A DNA stretch of 64,000 bases from Roseateles sp. YR242 (GTDB lineage: Bacteria; Pseudomonadota; Gammaproteobacteria; Burkholderiales; Burkholderiaceae_C): assembly GCF_900109745.1 (NCBI RefSeq), contig NZ_FOAV01000013.1, positions 97,238 to 161,237 on the forward strand, given 5' to 3'. Shown one piece after another: positions 38,958-49,051 of the stretch. Within the stretch, counting starts at the first letter, position 1; each line of letters begins with the position of its first letter. Under the pieces are notes generated by a model. It worked only from the letters and a program-made list of their open reading frames with translations, had not been told where the DNA came from and made no database searches. The translations under genes and the position numbers were made by a program.

Positions 38958-41816
38958 ATGACCGAACTCGCGAAGTCCTTCGAACCTGCCGCCCTGGAAG
39001 CCCATTGGGGCCCCCTGTGGGAGTCCAAGGGCCTCTACAAGCCCACGCTGGACCCCGCCCGCGAATCCTTCTGCGTCCAGCTGCCGCCCCCCAACGTCAC
39101 CGGCACGCTGCACATGGGGCACGCATTCAACCAGACCATCATGGACTCGTTGACGCGTTATCACCGCATGCGCGGCGACAACACGCTATGGGTGCCCGGC
39201 ACGGACCACGCCGGCATCGCCACCCAGATCGTGGTGGAACGCCAGTTGCAAGGCCAGGGCCAGAGCCGCCATGACCTGGGCCGCAAGAACTTTGTCGCCC
39301 GCGTGTGGGAGTGGAAGCAGCAGTCCGGCAACACCATCACCCGGCAGATGCGCCGCATGGGGGCCTCGGTCTCTTGGGATCATGAGTACTTCACCATGGA
39401 CGAGAAACTGTCCAAGGTGGTGGTGGACACCTTCGTCAAGCTGTTCGATGAAGGCCTGATCTATCGTGGCAAGCGCCTGGTGTCCTGGGACCCCATCCTG
39501 AAATCCGCCGTTTCCGACCTGGAAGTCGAAAGCGAAGAGGAAGATGGTTCGCTCTGGCACATCCGCTATCCGATGGCGGAAGGCGATGAGTCGCTGGTGG
39601 TGGCCACCACCCGGCCCGAGACCATGCTGGGCGACACCGCCGTGATGGTCCACCCCGAAGATGAGCGCTACAAGCACCTCATCGGCCGCCAGGTCCGCCT
39701 GCCCATCACCGGCCGTCTGGTGCCGGTGATCGCCGATGAATACGTGGACAAGGAATTCGGCACCGGCGTGGTGAAGGTCACCCCGGCGCATGACACGAAC
39801 GACTACCAGGTCGGCCAGCGCCACAAGCTGCCGATGATCACCATCTTCACGCTGGATGCGACGGTGGTGGACACGTTGGACGAGATCCCGGCGGCCTACC
39901 GCGGCATGGACCGCTTTGCGGCCCGCAAGGCCCTGGTGGCAGCGCTGGAAGCGCAAGGCCTGCTGGTCCAGGTCGAGAAGCACAAGCTGAAGGTGCCGCG
40001 CTGCACCCGCACCGGCCAGATCGTCGAGCCGATGCTGACCGACCAGTGGTTCGTCGCCATGAGCAAGCCTGGCGCCGACGGCAAGAGCATTGCGCAAAAG
40101 GCCATCGACGTGGTGGCCGATGGCGAAGTGAAGTTCGTGCCGGAGAACTGGGTCAGCACCTACAACCAGTGGATGAACAACATCCAGGACTGGTGCATTT
40201 CGCGCCAACTCTGGTGGGGCCACCAGATTCCGGCCTGGTATGGCGAGACCGGGCAGATCTTCGTCGCGCATGACGAGGCTGAAGCCCGCGCCAAGGCCGA
40301 CGCCGCGGGCTACACCGGCGCGCTGCGCCGTGACGAGGACGTGCTGGACACCTGGTACTCCTCCGCCCTGGTGCCCTTCTCCACCCTGGGCTGGCCGGAC
40401 AAGACCGTGGAGCAGGACCTGTTCCTGCCCTCCTCCGTGCTGGTGACCGCCTACGACATCATCTTCTTCTGGGTGGCCCGGATGATCATGATGACCAAGC
40501 ACTTCACCGGCCAGGTGCCCTTCCGCCATGTGTACATCCACGGCCTGGTGCTGGATGCGCAGGGCAAGAAGATGAGCAAGTCCGAAGGCAATGTGCTGGA
40601 CCCGGTGGACCTGATCGACGGCATCGCCCTGCCCGAGCTGCTGGACAAGCGCAGCCAGGGCCTGCGCAAGCCCGAGACCGCGCCCAAGGTGCGCAAGGCC
40701 ACCGAGAAGGAATTCCCGGACGGCATTCCCGGCTACGGCGCGGACGCGCTGCGCTTCACCTTTGCCGCCATGGCCACGCTGGGGCGCAGTGTCAACTTCG
40801 ACAGCAAGCGCTGCGAGGGCTACCGCAACTTCTGCAACAAGCTCTGGAATGCCACCAAGTTCGTCCTGACCAACACGCAGGGCCAGGACTGTGGCTTGAT
40901 GGAGCACACCAAGGAGCAGTGCGCCCCCGGCGGTGCCGCTCATGGCTACCTGCAGTTCAGCCAGGCGGACCGCTGGATCGTCAGCGAACTCCAGAAGGTG
41001 GAACAGGCGGTGGCCCAGGGCTTCGCCGACTACCGGCTGGACCAGGTGGCCAATGCCATCTACTCCTTCGTGTGGGACGAATACTGCGACTGGTATCTGG
41101 AGATCTCCAAGGTCCAGCTGCAGGTGGCCCAGGCCGCCGGCAACGAGGCCGCTCAGCGTGGCACCCGCCGCACGCTGATCCGCGTGCTGGAGACGGTGCT
41201 GCGCCTGCTGCACCCGATCGCGCCCTTCATCACCGAAGAGCTGTGGCAGACGGTGGCCCCCATCGCCGGCCGCAAGCAGACCGACTACCTGGTCACGGCC
41301 GCCTACCCCATCGCCGCGCCGGAGCGTATTGACCCGCAGGCCGTGGCCTGGGTGGAGCAGCTCAAGTCGGTGGTGAGCACCTGCCGCAGCCTCCGGGGCG
41401 AGATGGGCCTGAGCCCCTCGGACCGCGTGCCGCTGCTGGCCACCGGGCAGCTGGAATTCATCCGTGAAGCCGCACCCGTGCTGCGGGTGCTGGCCAAGCT
41501 GGAGACGGTGGAGCTGATCGAGGACGAGGCCGCCTTCAACCGCGCCAGCGCCACCTCGCCGGTGCTGGTGCACGGCCAGGCCCGCCTGGCATTGAAGGTG
41601 GAAGTGGATGTGGCGGCCGAGCAGGCCCGTATCGGCAAGGAGATCAGCCGCCTGCAGGGCGAGATCGCCAAGGCGGAAGGCAAGCTGGGCAACGAGAGCT
41701 TTGTGGCGCGTGCGCCGGCGGCCGTGGTGGAACAGGAACGTCAGCGCATTGCCGACTTCAGCGCCACCGTGGTTCGGCTGCAAGATCAGGTTCAACGCCT
41801 GGCAGCGTCGGCCTGA
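38958..41816 (+). CDS. valS: Valyl-tRNA synthetase
   Basis: Charges tRNA-Val. It is a class I synthetase of 952 residues with HIGH as HMGH ([14 protein letters not shown]), KMSKS in [13 protein letters not shown], the editing domain around [20 protein letters not shown], the valyl-specific anticodon domain and the C-terminal coiled coil ([23 protein letters not shown]). ATG 38958 starts [10 protein letters not shown]; an in-frame ATG at 38895 is a less typical alternative. Its 3' end overlaps the convergent gene by 59 bases. Confidence 0.96.
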   Translation: MTELAKSFEPAALEAHWGPLWESKGLYKPTLDPARESFCVQLPPPNVTGTLHMGHAFNQTIMDSLTRYHRMRGDNTLWVPGTDHAGIATQIVVERQLQGQGQSRHDLGRKNFVARVWEWKQQSGNTITRQMRRMGASVSWDHEYFTMDEKLSKVVVDTFVKLFDEGLIYRGKRLVSWDPILKSAVSDLEVESEEEDGSLWHIRYPMAEGDESLVVATTRPETMLGDTAVMVHPEDERYKHLIGRQVRLPITGRLVPVIADEYVDKEFGTGVVKVTPAHDTNDYQVGQRHKLPMITIFTLDATVVDTLDEIPAAYRGMDRFAARKALVAALEAQGLLVQVEKHKLKVPRCTRTGQIVEPMLTDQWFVAMSKPGADGKSIAQKAIDVVADGEVKFVPENWVSTYNQWMNNIQDWCISRQLWWGHQIPAWYGETGQIFVAHDEAEARAKADAAGYTGALRRDEDVLDTWYSSALVPFSTLGWPDKTVEQDLFLPSSVLVTAYDIIFFWVARMIMMTKHFTGQVPFRHVYIHGLVLDAQGKKMSKSEGNVLDPVDLIDGIALPELLDKRSQGLRKPETAPKVRKATEKEFPDGIPGYGADALRFTFAAMATLGRSVNFDSKRCEGYRNFCNKLWNATKFVLTNTQGQDCGLMEHTKEQCAPGGAAHGYLQFSQADRWIVSELQKVEQAVAQGFADYRLDQVANAIYSFVWDEYCDWYLEISKVQLQVAQAAGNEAAQRGTRRTLIRVLETVLRLLHPIAPFITEELWQTVAPIAGRKQTDYLVTAAYPIAAPERIDPQAVAWVEQLKSVVSTCRSLRGEMGLSPSDRVPLLATGQLEFIREAAPVLRVLAKLETVELIEDEAAFNRASATSPVLVHGQARLALKVEVDVAAEQARIGKEISRLQGEIAKAEGKLGNESFVARAPAAVVEQERQRIADFSATVVRLQDQVQRLAASA

Positions 41817-42732
41817 AGTCGCCATGGGGCTCCGGCACGGACAGGATCTCCGAGATCCGCCGTGCCACGCTCCAGGCGGCCCGCATGCGGGATTCCCGCG
41901 TGGTGGCCGCCAGACGCGGCGTGACCTGCAGGCCGGGCACCCCGTGAAGCGGACGGCCGGGTTCCAGCAGGCCCGGCTCCATCAGGTCCAGCCATGCGGC
42001 CAGCAACCGGCCGCTTTGCAGCGCCTCGGCGAGTGCCTGCTCATCAAACAGCGCGGAGTGCGAGGTGGACACCAGCACCTGCTCGGGCTTGCAATAACCC
42101 AGCACCCGCTCCCCCATCAGGCCGCGATAACGCGGGAAGTAGGCCAACTGAACGCTCACGGCGTCCGAGGCCTGCATCAGCTCGCGCAGCCCATAGGGCT
42201 CGATGCCCCACTGCGCCCATAAAGGATCAGCATGGTGCAGCCCGGGGTCATAACCGATCACGCGCGCACCAAAGATTGGCAGCACGGTCGCCAATTGGCG
42301 CACCGAAGGGCCCAGGCCAACCAGGCCGACGGTGGCACAACCGAGTTCGCGGCCGACCAATGACCCATCAAGTGTTTCAATCGGTACGCGCCGCAACAGC
42401 GACAACAGCGCCCCCACGATGAACTCGGCTTCGGCCGATGCCGTGGCGGTCGGTGCGCGCACGACCTCGATGTTTGCAAGTCGACACGCTTCCATGTCGA
42501 TGTTCTCCGCACCCGCATTGATGCGGCCTACAGCCCGTAGGCGCGGGGCGTGATGGATGAGGTTCACATCCAGCGCCACAGAGGCGGGCAAGAGAATTGC
42601 CTTGGCCTGCGCGACCGCATCCCTCAATGCCAGCGGGTCCGACACCAACTCCGGCATAAGCTGAAGCTGGTGGCGCTCGGCCAGCCACTCCAGAATGTCC
42701 GCTTCCAGCGGCTCCAGGATCAGCACTGACAT
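41758..42732 (-). CDS. D-2-hydroxyacid dehydrogenase-like protein with altered active site
   Basis: A 324-residue protein with the two-lobed 2-hydroxyacid dehydrogenase plan ([19 protein letters not shown], then a Rossmann lobe). The NAD motif reads GLGPSV (139-144) instead of GxGxxG. The catalytic Arg is His225 ([11 protein letters not shown]), the catalytic His is Arg273 (VTPRLAATT), and Glu252 remains. It is probably not a normal dehydrogenase. It is divergent from galU with an 84-base gap and overlaps valS at the 3' end. Confidence 0.8.
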   Translation of the reverse strand: MSVLILEPLEADILEWLAERHQLQLMPELVSDPLALRDAVAQAKAILLPASVALDVNLIHHAPRLRAVGRINAGAENIDMEACRLANIEVVRAPTATASAEAEFIVGALLSLLRRVPIETLDGSLVGRELGCATVGLVGLGPSVRQLATVLPIFGARVIGYDPGLHHADPLWAQWGIEPYGLRELMQASDAVSVQLAYFPRYRGLMGERVLGYCKPEQVLVSTSHSALFDEQALAEALQSGRLLAAWLDLMEPGLLEPGRPLHGVPGLQVTPRLAATTRESRMRAAWSVARRISEILSVPEPHGDFRPTLPGVEPDLAAEPRWR

Positions 42733-42816
42733 GAGGGGTTTGGAGATGTTTGTTTGACTTTCTTGCAATGCTGCCATGCAACAATGCCAGCGCAACAACC
42801 GTGGGAGTTTACGTAA

Positions 42817-43686
42817 ATGGCCCTGATCAACAAGGCAATCTTTCCCGTCGCAGGCTTGGGGACGCGCTTTCTGCCCGCCACCAAGGCCCAGCCCAAGGAA
42901 ATGTTGCCGGTGGTGGACAAGCCACTGATCCAATATGCGGTGGAAGAAGCCTACGCGGCCGGTATCCGGCAAATGATCTTCGTGAACGGCCGCAACAAGC
43001 GCGCCATTCCTGACCACTTCGATACGGCCTTCGAGCTGGAAACCGAACTGGAGAACGCCAACAAGCGCGAACTGCTGTCCCTGGTCCACTCGATCAAGCC
43101 GGACGACATGGAGTGCATCTACATCCGTCAACCCAAGGCCCTGGGCCTGGGCCATGCGGTGCTCTGCGCCCAGTGCGTGGTGGTGAACGAGCCCTTCGCC
43201 GTGTTGCTGGCGGATGACCTGATGGTGGGCAAGCCCCCTGTGCTCAAGCAGATGGTGGACCAGTTCGCCGAATGGCAGGCCTCCATCCTGGCGGTGCAGG
43301 AAGTGCCGGCCGAGCAGACCAAGCGCTACGGCATTGTGGCGGGCACGCCCATCAGCGACCGCCTGATGGACCTCTCGCACATGGTCGAGAAGCCCGCACC
43401 GGAAGATGCGCCGTCCCGCCTGGGCGTGGCCGGCCGCTACATCCTCACCCCGGGCGTGTTCCGCGAGATCGCCACGCAGCCGCGCGGCGTGGGCGGTGAG
43501 ATCCAGTTGACGGACGGCATTGCCGCGCTGCTGCGCCGCGAGAAGGTGTTCGCCTATCGCTATGAAGGCAAGCGCTACGACTGCGGCAGCAAGGAAGGCT
43601 TCCTGCAGGCCAACGTCGAACTGGCGCTGGATCACCCGGAACTGGGCGCGAGCTTCCGCGCCTATCTGAAGGCGCTGGAGATCTGA
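42817..43686 (+). CDS. galU: UTP-glucose-1-phosphate uridylyltransferase
   Basis: Makes UDP-glucose for polysaccharide, LPS and trehalose synthesis. It has 289 residues. The nucleotide motif [21 protein letters not shown] is split around residue 10-30, GHAVLCA and LLADDLM are sugar-nucleotide motifs, and [11 protein letters not shown] and [12 protein letters not shown] are GalU-specific. GGGAG precedes ATG 42817 by 8 bases. A bidirectional terminator follows. Confidence 0.96.
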   Translation: MALINKAIFPVAGLGTRFLPATKAQPKEMLPVVDKPLIQYAVEEAYAAGIRQMIFVNGRNKRAIPDHFDTAFELETELENANKRELLSLVHSIKPDDMECIYIRQPKALGLGHAVLCAQCVVVNEPFAVLLADDLMVGKPPVLKQMVDQFAEWQASILAVQEVPAEQTKRYGIVAGTPISDRLMDLSHMVEKPAPEDAPSRLGVAGRYILTPGVFREIATQPRGVGGEIQLTDGIAALLRREKVFAYRYEGKRYDCGSKEGFLQANVELALDHPELGASFRAYLKALEI

Positions 43687-43733
43687 CGCCCTCGGTCGGT
43701 TCAGCCGGTTCAGCCTAGACAGCTTGAACGAAA

Positions 43734-43758
43734 AAAGGCCACGCAGTGCGTGGCCTTT
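43734..43758. terminator. Bidirectional terminator between galU and tusA
   Basis: AAAGGCCACGC (43734-43744), a 3-base loop and GCGTGGCCTTT (43748-43758). Six A residues precede it, giving a T run for leftward transcription; rightward the T tract is short. Confidence 0.8.
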
Positions 43759-43813
43759 GTCATTCTTGCGGCAAGTCTGGCTAGGCGCCGGGCCGCTGCG
43801 TAGGTGCAGCGGA

Positions 43814-44041
43814 TCAGCGGCGTCGCAGCACGTGAACGAACTCCTCGCCCACCGTGCTCTGCTCCACCAACTCGTTGCCCGTCTGGCGAGCAAAGGCCTG
43901 GAAATCACGGTTGGAGCCAGGGTCGGTCGCCACCACCTTCAGCAGCTGGCCACTCTCCATCTCCGCCAGGGCCTTTTTGGCCTTGAGGATGGGCAGCGGG
44001 CAGTTGAGCCCGCGGGTATCGAGTTCCTTGTGAATATCCAT
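43814..44041 (-). CDS. tusA: TusA-family sulfur carrier
   Basis: A 75-residue sulfurtransferase. The active Cys is in the CPxP motif LNCPLPILKAKKAL at residues 13-26, and the beta strand LLKVVATDPGS is typical. It relays persulfide sulfur for tRNA thiolation or other thio-transfer. It follows the Nudix gene by 30 bases on the same strand. Confidence 0.88.
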   Translation of the reverse strand: MDIHKELDTRGLNCPLPILKAKKALAEMESGQLLKVVATDPGSNRDFQAFARQTGNELVEQSTVGEEFVHVLRRR

Positions 44042-44071
44042 GGATCTGTCCTTGTCGCCGATGTGCAGATT

Positions 44072-44599
44072 TTAAGAGCGCGGCGGCATCCAGCGCGGTG
44101 TGAGGCCTCGACCCTTCAGCCAGTCGGCCAGCGCATGGCCGGTGCCTGCAGGCCAGCACTCCAGCTGTTCGGGAGGCGTGAGGCGGTAGTCCACCAACTC
44201 CGGCGAGAGATGCACGTCGCCACGGGCCGGCACATGGTAGGCAATGATGACCTGGTTCTTCTTCTGGAAGTCGTAGACGCCAATGAGCGTGCAGCCGAGC
44301 GGCTCCAGCGAGGTCTCTTCCAGCACCTCCCGCCGGATGCCCGCCTCCGGCGTCTCGCCCGCTTCCATGAAGCCGGTGATCAGGCCGTAGAACGGCATGG
44401 GCCAGGCGGCATTGCGGGCCAGCAAGACCTGGCCCTCCCGGTCCACGCATTCCACCACCGCCGCCAGTACAGGCGTGGGGTTGTCCCAGTGCGAGAAGTC
44501 GCAGGCGGGGCAACGCAGCCGTGTCTTGGGGCCGCCATCTTCCGGCCGCTCGATCCATTGCAGTTCCGTGGCGCACTGGGGGCAGAAGCGGAAGCTCAT
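44072..44599 (-). CDS. Nudix hydrolase with zinc ribbon
   Basis: A 175-residue protein. An N-terminal zinc ribbon (CPQC at 6-9, CPAC at 30-33) precedes a Nudix domain whose box reads GFMEAGETPEAGIRREVLEETSL, with Ser in place of the late Gly. The arrangement recalls NudC-type NADH pyrophosphatases without their N-terminal domain. The substrate, a nucleoside diphosphate derivative, is not determined. Confidence 0.87.
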   Translation of the reverse strand: MSFRFCPQCATELQWIERPEDGGPKTRLRCPACDFSHWDNPTPVLAAVVECVDREGQVLLARNAAWPMPFYGLITGFMEAGETPEAGIRREVLEETSLEPLGCTLIGVYDFQKKNQVIIAYHVPARGDVHLSPELVDYRLTPPEQLECWPAGTGHALADWLKGRGLTPRWMPPRS

Positions 44600-44650
44600 G
44601 GCAGGTTCCTCACAGGTCCGGGGGCATGCAGGGCATCAAGGGCCGCTGAC

Positions 44651-44692
44651 GACAAGGTCAGACAAAGGTCTGGCAAGGCTTGGCCAAGGGTC
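44651..44692. repeat. 10-12-bp imperfect tandem units
   Basis: GACAAGGTCA, GACAAAGGTCT, GGCAAGGCTT and GGCCAAGGGTC lie just after the cysM stop and before the Nudix start. The copies are loose. Confidence 0.4.
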
Positions 44693-45620
44693 ACGCAGGA
44701 AAGACGCCCGTGGAGAGATATCGATCCCCCCGGTCACACACCACAAAGACGATGGTCGCGTTGGACACCTGCCGCGCGATCTGCAGCGCCACCCAGCAGG
44801 CGCCAGCGGCGGAGATGCCGGCAAACAGCCCCTCCTCCCGCGCCAGGCGGCGCGCCATGTCTTCGGCGTCGGACTGGCTCACGAGCACCAGTTCATCGAC
44901 GGTTTCCGGGCGGTAGATCTTGGGCAGGTAGGCCTGCGGCCACTTGCGAATGCCTGGGATGCGCGAGCCTTCGGCAGGCTGGGCGCCGATGATGCGCACC
45001 TCGCTGTTCTGCTCCTTGAGGAAGCGCGAGGTGCCGGTGATGGTGCCGGTGGTACCCATGGCGCTGACAAAGTGCGAGACGCGCCCTTGCGTATCGCGCC
45101 AGATTTCAGGGCCGGTGGACTCGTAATGGATGCGGGGGTTGTCGTTGTTGGCGAACTGGTCCAGCACGCGGCCCTTGCCGTCGCGCTGCATCTGCTCGGC
45201 CAGGTCGCGGGCGTATTCCATGCCACCGGAGCGCGGGGTGAGCAGCAGTTCCGCGCCGAAGGCCTTCATGGTCTGGGCCCGCTCGACCGACAGGTCCTCC
45301 GGCATGATCAGCACCATGCGGTAGCCGCGGATGGCGGCGGCCATGGCCAGGGCGATGCCGGTATTGCCGGAGGTGGCCTCGATCAGGGTGTCGCCGGGCT
45401 TGATCTCCCCACGCTCCTCGGCGCGGCGGATCATGCTGATGGCGGGGCGGTCCTTCACAGAGCCAGCCGGGTTGTTGCCCTCCAGCTTGGCCAGCAGCAC
45501 ATTGCCGCGAGCGGCCAGCTCCGGCCCCAGCACGCGCTGCAAGCGCACCATCGGTGTATTGCCGATCACGTCCTCCAGCGTCGGGTAGCTGGGGCCCTCG
45601 AAAGCTTTTGCATCACTCAT
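44691..45620 (-). CDS. cysM: Cysteine synthase B
   Basis: A PLP enzyme making cysteine from O-acetylserine and sulfide or thiosulfate. It has 309 residues. The PLP Lys is in NNPAGSVKDRPAISMI, the phosphate loop is SAMGTTGTITG, and TSGNTGIALA binds substrate. The short PLP-to-phosphate-loop spacing and the C-terminus (DRGDRYLSTGVF) are CysM rather than CysK. It is divergent from tRNA-Leu. Confidence 0.93.
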   Translation of the reverse strand: MSDAKAFEGPSYPTLEDVIGNTPMVRLQRVLGPELAARGNVLLAKLEGNNPAGSVKDRPAISMIRRAEERGEIKPGDTLIEATSGNTGIALAMAAAIRGYRMVLIMPEDLSVERAQTMKAFGAELLLTPRSGGMEYARDLAEQMQRDGKGRVLDQFANNDNPRIHYESTGPEIWRDTQGRVSHFVSAMGTTGTITGTSRFLKEQNSEVRIIGAQPAEGSRIPGIRKWPQAYLPKIYRPETVDELVLVSQSDAEDMARRLAREEGLFAGISAAGACWVALQIARQVSNATIVFVVCDRGDRYLSTGVFPA

Positions 45621-45682
45621 GGGCGCATTCTCTCAGTGAGCCGAATGCTTTGCGTGGCATAATGCCTTTCTTTTCTGATGTA

Positions 45683-45767
45683 GCCCGGATGGCGAAATCG
45701 GTAGACGCAGGGGACTCAAAATCCCCCGCCGCAAGGTGTGCCGGTTCGAGTCCGGCTCCGGGCACCA
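45683..45767 (+). tRNA. tRNA-Leu (anticodon CAA)
   Basis: An 85-base cloverleaf with acceptor GCCCGGA/TCCGGGC, a D-arm, an anticodon stem GGGGA/TCCCC and loop CTCAAAA giving anticodon CAA. It has a 13-base long variable arm, the T-arm GCCGG-TTCGAGT-CCGGC and encoded ACCA. The long variable arm marks a class II tRNA (Leu). CATAAT at 45658-45663 may be its -10 box; the -35 is weak. Confidence 0.96.
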
Positions 45768-46088
45768 ACTACATCAGCAGTTGAGCATGGGCACAGCCCC
45801 TCTGCTTTTGGCAATTCAAGCCAATCTGCAGGCCAATCTCCTGGCCATTCTGCAGACCACCTCCCAGGTCACTCTCCCGGCCACGCCCCCCCCTCCCCGA
45901 TACTTCACGGCTCTTCTCGCGCTTTCTCAGCTCATCCCGGCACCTCCCCATACGGCCGGCCTTTCTGCGAAGTTCCGAACCCCGCCTCTTCCCATACCGC
46001 ACCGAGCGCGCGCACGGCGACCCGACCGGGCTTGTACACGCGGCTACACTGGCGGCGGATTTCCCGGCGAGTAGGAGATATCGGACCA
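45768..46088. other. Gene-free gap after tRNA-Leu
   Basis: This 321-base gap carries the 12-bp tandem array listed at 45820. The rest is C/T-rich with no start codon, ribosome site or coding pattern that would support a gene. GGAG near 46075 may serve the rhomboid gene. Confidence 0.6.
45820..45891. repeat. 12-bp tandem array, six units
   Basis: GCCAATCTGCAG, GCCAATCTCCTG, GCCATTCTGCAG, ACCACCTCCCAG, GTCACTCTCCCG and GCCACGCCCCCC run without gaps. Similarity decays from left to right. Confidence 0.8.
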
Positions 46089-46679
46089 ATGCCTTTCATC
46101 CCACCGGTCACCAAGGCGTTCATGCTGATCTGTGTCGGCCTGTTCTGCCTGTTCAACCTGGCCCCGGCCCAGTTGGCACCCTTGCAGTTCGGCATGGCAC
46201 TTTGGCCATTGAACTCCGGCCAGTTCAATTTCTGGCAGCCCCTCACCTACGCATTCCTGCACGGCAATACCCTGCATCTGTTCTTCAACATGCTGGGCCT
46301 GTGGATGTTTGGTTCGGAACTGGAAACCGTATGGGGTGGCAAGCGCTACGCACAGCTGCTGGTCGCCAGCGCGCTGACTGCGGCAGCCGCGCAACTGGTC
46401 TTCACCCTGATCGTCGGCACCAACGGCCCCACGGTGGGCGCCTCCGGCGCGCTCTTCGGCCTGCTGTTGTCGTACGGGCTGATGTTCCCGGACCGGGTCA
46501 TCATGCCGCTGTTCCCGCCCATCCCGATGAAGGCCAAGGTCTTTGTGGCCATCTTCGGCGCACTGGAATTGCTGCTAGGCATCTCCGGCGTCACCGGCAT
46601 CGCCCACTTTGCCCATCTGGGCGGCATGCTGGGGGCGTGGCTGATGATCAATTATTGGCGGGGTGGCCGTCGGCGCTGA
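46089..46679 (+). CDS. Rhomboid-family intramembrane serine protease
   Basis: A 196-residue protein with six membrane helices. The catalytic Ser is in GASGALFGLLLSYG and the His in AHFAHLGGMLGAW. The L1-type motif WQPLTYAFLHGNTLHLFFNM and GSELETVWG are also typical. It would cleave membrane proteins within the bilayer. ATG 46089 follows a C/T-rich gap; GGAG lies 11 bases upstream. Confidence 0.9.
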   Translation: MPFIPPVTKAFMLICVGLFCLFNLAPAQLAPLQFGMALWPLNSGQFNFWQPLTYAFLHGNTLHLFFNMLGLWMFGSELETVWGGKRYAQLLVASALTAAAAQLVFTLIVGTNGPTVGASGALFGLLLSYGLMFPDRVIMPLFPPIPMKAKVFVAIFGALELLLGISGVTGIAHFAHLGGMLGAWLMINYWRGGRRR

Positions 46680-46696
46680 GGCGCCGCTGAGCGGCG

Positions 46697-46735
46697 ATGC
46701 TGGCAGGCGGTGCTGACAGGCGGTGCTGGTGCCCG
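46697..46735. repeat. 13-bp tandem repeat, three units
   Basis: ATGCTGGCAGGCG, GTGCTGACAGGCG and GTGCTGGTGCCCG fill most of the gap between the convergent rhomboid and SDR genes. Confidence 0.7.
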
Positions 46736-46736
46736 G

Positions 46737-47654
46737 TCAGGCCACACCCCCTGCAGCCAGGGCTTCCCGCAGCGTCGGGTAACGCAGGCGAAGCCCGAGC
46801 TCGTGCGTGAGCCGCCGGTTATCAAGGCGTCGCGATTCACCGAGGAAGCTCCATTGCATGGCGGAGAAACGCTGCTGCGCCTCCTCCCGGCTCAAGCGTT
46901 CGGGCATGGGCAGCCCTGCCAAGGACGCCACCAACGAGAAGTAGTCCCCCATCAGCATTTCGCTGTCGTCACTGACATGCAGCACCCGTTGCTGCCGGCC
47001 TCGCAGCAAGGCCAGCACGCATGCCCGCGCCAGATCATCCGCATGGATGTGATTGGTATAGACGTCGTCCTCGCGGCGTAGCACCGGCGTGCCTCGCGCG
47101 ACGCGTTCACGCGGGTCCCCACCCACCCGGTCCAGCGCATAGATGCCAGGCACCCGCAGAATCGTCACGGCACTGCCGGTGCGGCGGCCCCAGGCCCTCA
47201 ACTGCGCCTCGGCATCCACCCGCCGCCAGGCGCGGTCATTGCGGGGGTTCACCGCGCGGGTCTCGTCGAACCGCTCGCCTGCACAGTCGCCATAGACACC
47301 GGTGGTGCTGGCATAGACCAAATGAGCAGGTGCCGAGCCGCGAGACAGGGCTTCCAGAAGCCGGCGGGTGCGCTCGTCCTGCAGCCCCTCTCGCGCAGGT
47401 GGTGCGAGGTGCAGCACGCGGTCCGCCTGGCCGGCCAGGCGCCCCAGCGTGGCCGCGTCGTCCAGGTTGCCCACCAGCGGCACCACGCCGAGCTCGCGCA
47501 ACGCCGCCACCCTGTCCGGGGAACTGGTCAGAGCGCATACCTGCCACCGCCGCTTCAATAAGCGCACCACACGCAGGCCCACGTCCCCGCATCCGATGAT
47601 CAACAGACGTTGGCGGCGCTGGCGGGACGCGCGCGAGGGAGAGGAGACAGGCAT
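46737..47654 (-). CDS. NAD(P)-dependent epimerase-like SDR (YeeZ-like)
   Basis: A 305-residue atypical SDR. RLLIIGCGDVGLRVVRLL near residue 17 is the Rossmann motif. YASTTGVYGDCAGERFDE and VTILRVPGIYALDR match sugar-nucleotide-epimerase-like proteins of the YeeZ group, with a YxxxK-type active site not clearly kept. ATG 47654 is chosen; longer in-frame starts lie upstream. Function unknown. Confidence 0.8.
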   Translation of the reverse strand: MPVSSPSRASRQRRQRLLIIGCGDVGLRVVRLLKRRWQVCALTSSPDRVAALRELGVVPLVGNLDDAATLGRLAGQADRVLHLAPPAREGLQDERTRRLLEALSRGSAPAHLVYASTTGVYGDCAGERFDETRAVNPRNDRAWRRVDAEAQLRAWGRRTGSAVTILRVPGIYALDRVGGDPRERVARGTPVLRREDDVYTNHIHADDLARACVLALLRGRQQRVLHVSDDSEMLMGDYFSLVASLAGLPMPERLSREEAQQRFSAMQWSFLGESRRLDNRRLTHELGLRLRYPTLREALAAGGVA

Positions 47655-47777
47655 GAAAACGGCGCAGCAATGGCGGCGGGAAGTGGCCATGCAGTGTAGA
47701 GGCAGGGGGTGGCGCGTCGCCGACCTGCCCGCCTGCTGCCCTCCGCGCCTGCTCTCGCCGCCTGCTGCCACTCGCTA

Positions 47778-47817
47778 CTGCCCATCACTACCCATCACTG
47801 CCCGCCACTGCCCGTTG
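47778..47817. repeat. 10-bp tandem repeat, four units
   Basis: CTGCCCATCA, CTACCCATCA, CTGCCCGCCA and CTGCCCGTTG lie in the divergent gap between the SDR and reductase genes. Looser GCCTGCTGCC-type copies occur just before. Confidence 0.75.
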
Positions 47818-47926
47818 ATGACAGGCTCAGGCAAAATACCGGATTCCCCGAGGCATCCCCCTCGGGGACGCTCCATCTTCCTCCCTCTCCCTGTTCGGCC
47901 GGTTTGCCGCCGGCCTGTTGTCCATC

Positions 47927-48964
47927 ATGAGTTTTCAGGTCACCGTCCTGCCCAGCGGCCGCGCTTACTCCGTCGATCCCGACGAAACCCTGCTGGCCGC
48001 CGCCATCCGCCAAGGCATCGGCCTGCCCTACGGCTGCAAGGACGGCGCCTGCGGCTCTTGCAAGAGCAAGCTGGTCGAGGGCCAGGTGACGCATGGTGAG
48101 CACCAGAGCAAGGCGCTTTCTGCCGAGGAAGAGGCGCAGGGCTTTGTGCTCACCTGCTGCGCCCGCCCGCATACCGATTGCACGGTGGAGGCCCGCACAG
48201 TGCCCGGGGCCGGTGAATTCCCGGTGCTGAAGCTGCCCAGCCGGGTCATCACCAAGGCGTTGCCGGCTCCGGACGTCGCCGTCATCAAGCTGCAGCTGCC
48301 CGCCAACCAGCAGCTTCAATACCGCGCCGGCCAATACGTCGAATTCATCCTGCGTGACGGGGCCCGGCGCAGCTACTCCATGGCCAATGCACCCAGCCGC
48401 CTGGGCACGCCGCCGGCCATCGAGCTGCACATCCGCCACATGCCCGGCGGCAAGTTCACCGACCACGTGTTTTCGGCGCTGAAGGAAAAGGACATCCTCC
48501 GCATGGAAGGCCCGTTCGGCAGCTTCTTCCTGCGCGAGGACAGCGACAAGCCCATCGTGCTGCTGGCTTCCGGCACCGGCTTTGCGCCCATCAAGGCCAT
48601 CGTCGAGCGCTTGCAGGACGAAGGCATCACCCGCCCGGTGCATCTGTACTGGGGCTGCCGCTCGCGCTCGGATCTGTATCTGGACGACTGGGCGCGCCAG
48701 ACCGCCGAGGCCCTGCCCTCGCTCACCTATGTGCCGGTGCTGTCGGATGCGAAGCCGGAAGATGGCTGGACGGGCCGCACCGGCCTGGTCCACCAGGCCG
48801 TGATGGCGGACCTGCCGGACCTCTCCCGCCATCAGGTCTATGCCTGCGGCGCGCCCATCATGGTCGAGTCCGCCCAGCGGGACTTCGTGGCCCAGCGCGG
48901 CCTGCCCGCCGAGGAGTTCTACGCGGACGCGTTCACCTCCGAGGCCGACAAGCACCCCGCCTGA
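47927..48964 (+). CDS. 2Fe-2S/FAD/NAD(P)H oxidoreductase (CDP-6-deoxyglucoseen-reductase type)
   Basis: A 345-residue electron-transfer protein. A plant-type 2Fe-2S domain (CKDGACGSCKSKLVEG, then TCCARP) is followed by FAD (RSYSMANAPS) and NAD(P)H (LASGTGFAPIKAIVERL) domains. This order is shared by AscD/E3-type reductases and by reductases of ring-hydroxylating oxygenases. No dideoxysugar genes are near, so its partner is unknown. ATG 47927 starts MSFQVTVLPSG. Confidence 0.9.
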   Translation: MSFQVTVLPSGRAYSVDPDETLLAAAIRQGIGLPYGCKDGACGSCKSKLVEGQVTHGEHQSKALSAEEEAQGFVLTCCARPHTDCTVEARTVPGAGEFPVLKLPSRVITKALPAPDVAVIKLQLPANQQLQYRAGQYVEFILRDGARRSYSMANAPSRLGTPPAIELHIRHMPGGKFTDHVFSALKEKDILRMEGPFGSFFLREDSDKPIVLLASGTGFAPIKAIVERLQDEGITRPVHLYWGCRSRSDLYLDDWARQTAEALPSLTYVPVLSDAKPEDGWTGRTGLVHQAVMADLPDLSRHQVYACGAPIMVESAQRDFVAQRGLPAEEFYADAFTSEADKHPA

Positions 48965-49051
48965 TCCAACGCACCTGCTGGCCGCACAAGCAAGCCCCGC
49001 TTCGCATCTCAAGACATGCGCCGCGCGGCGCGCCGCGCCATACTGCCTGAC

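Noticed and set aside
39186..41825. Long open frame on the minus strand opposite valS
   Set aside because: Same cause: an antisense mirror of valS codons with no recognisable protein features.
45738..46088. Extended N-terminus for the rhomboid protein
   Set aside because: The frame is open only because of the tandem array; rhomboid homology and a clean ATG begin at 46089.
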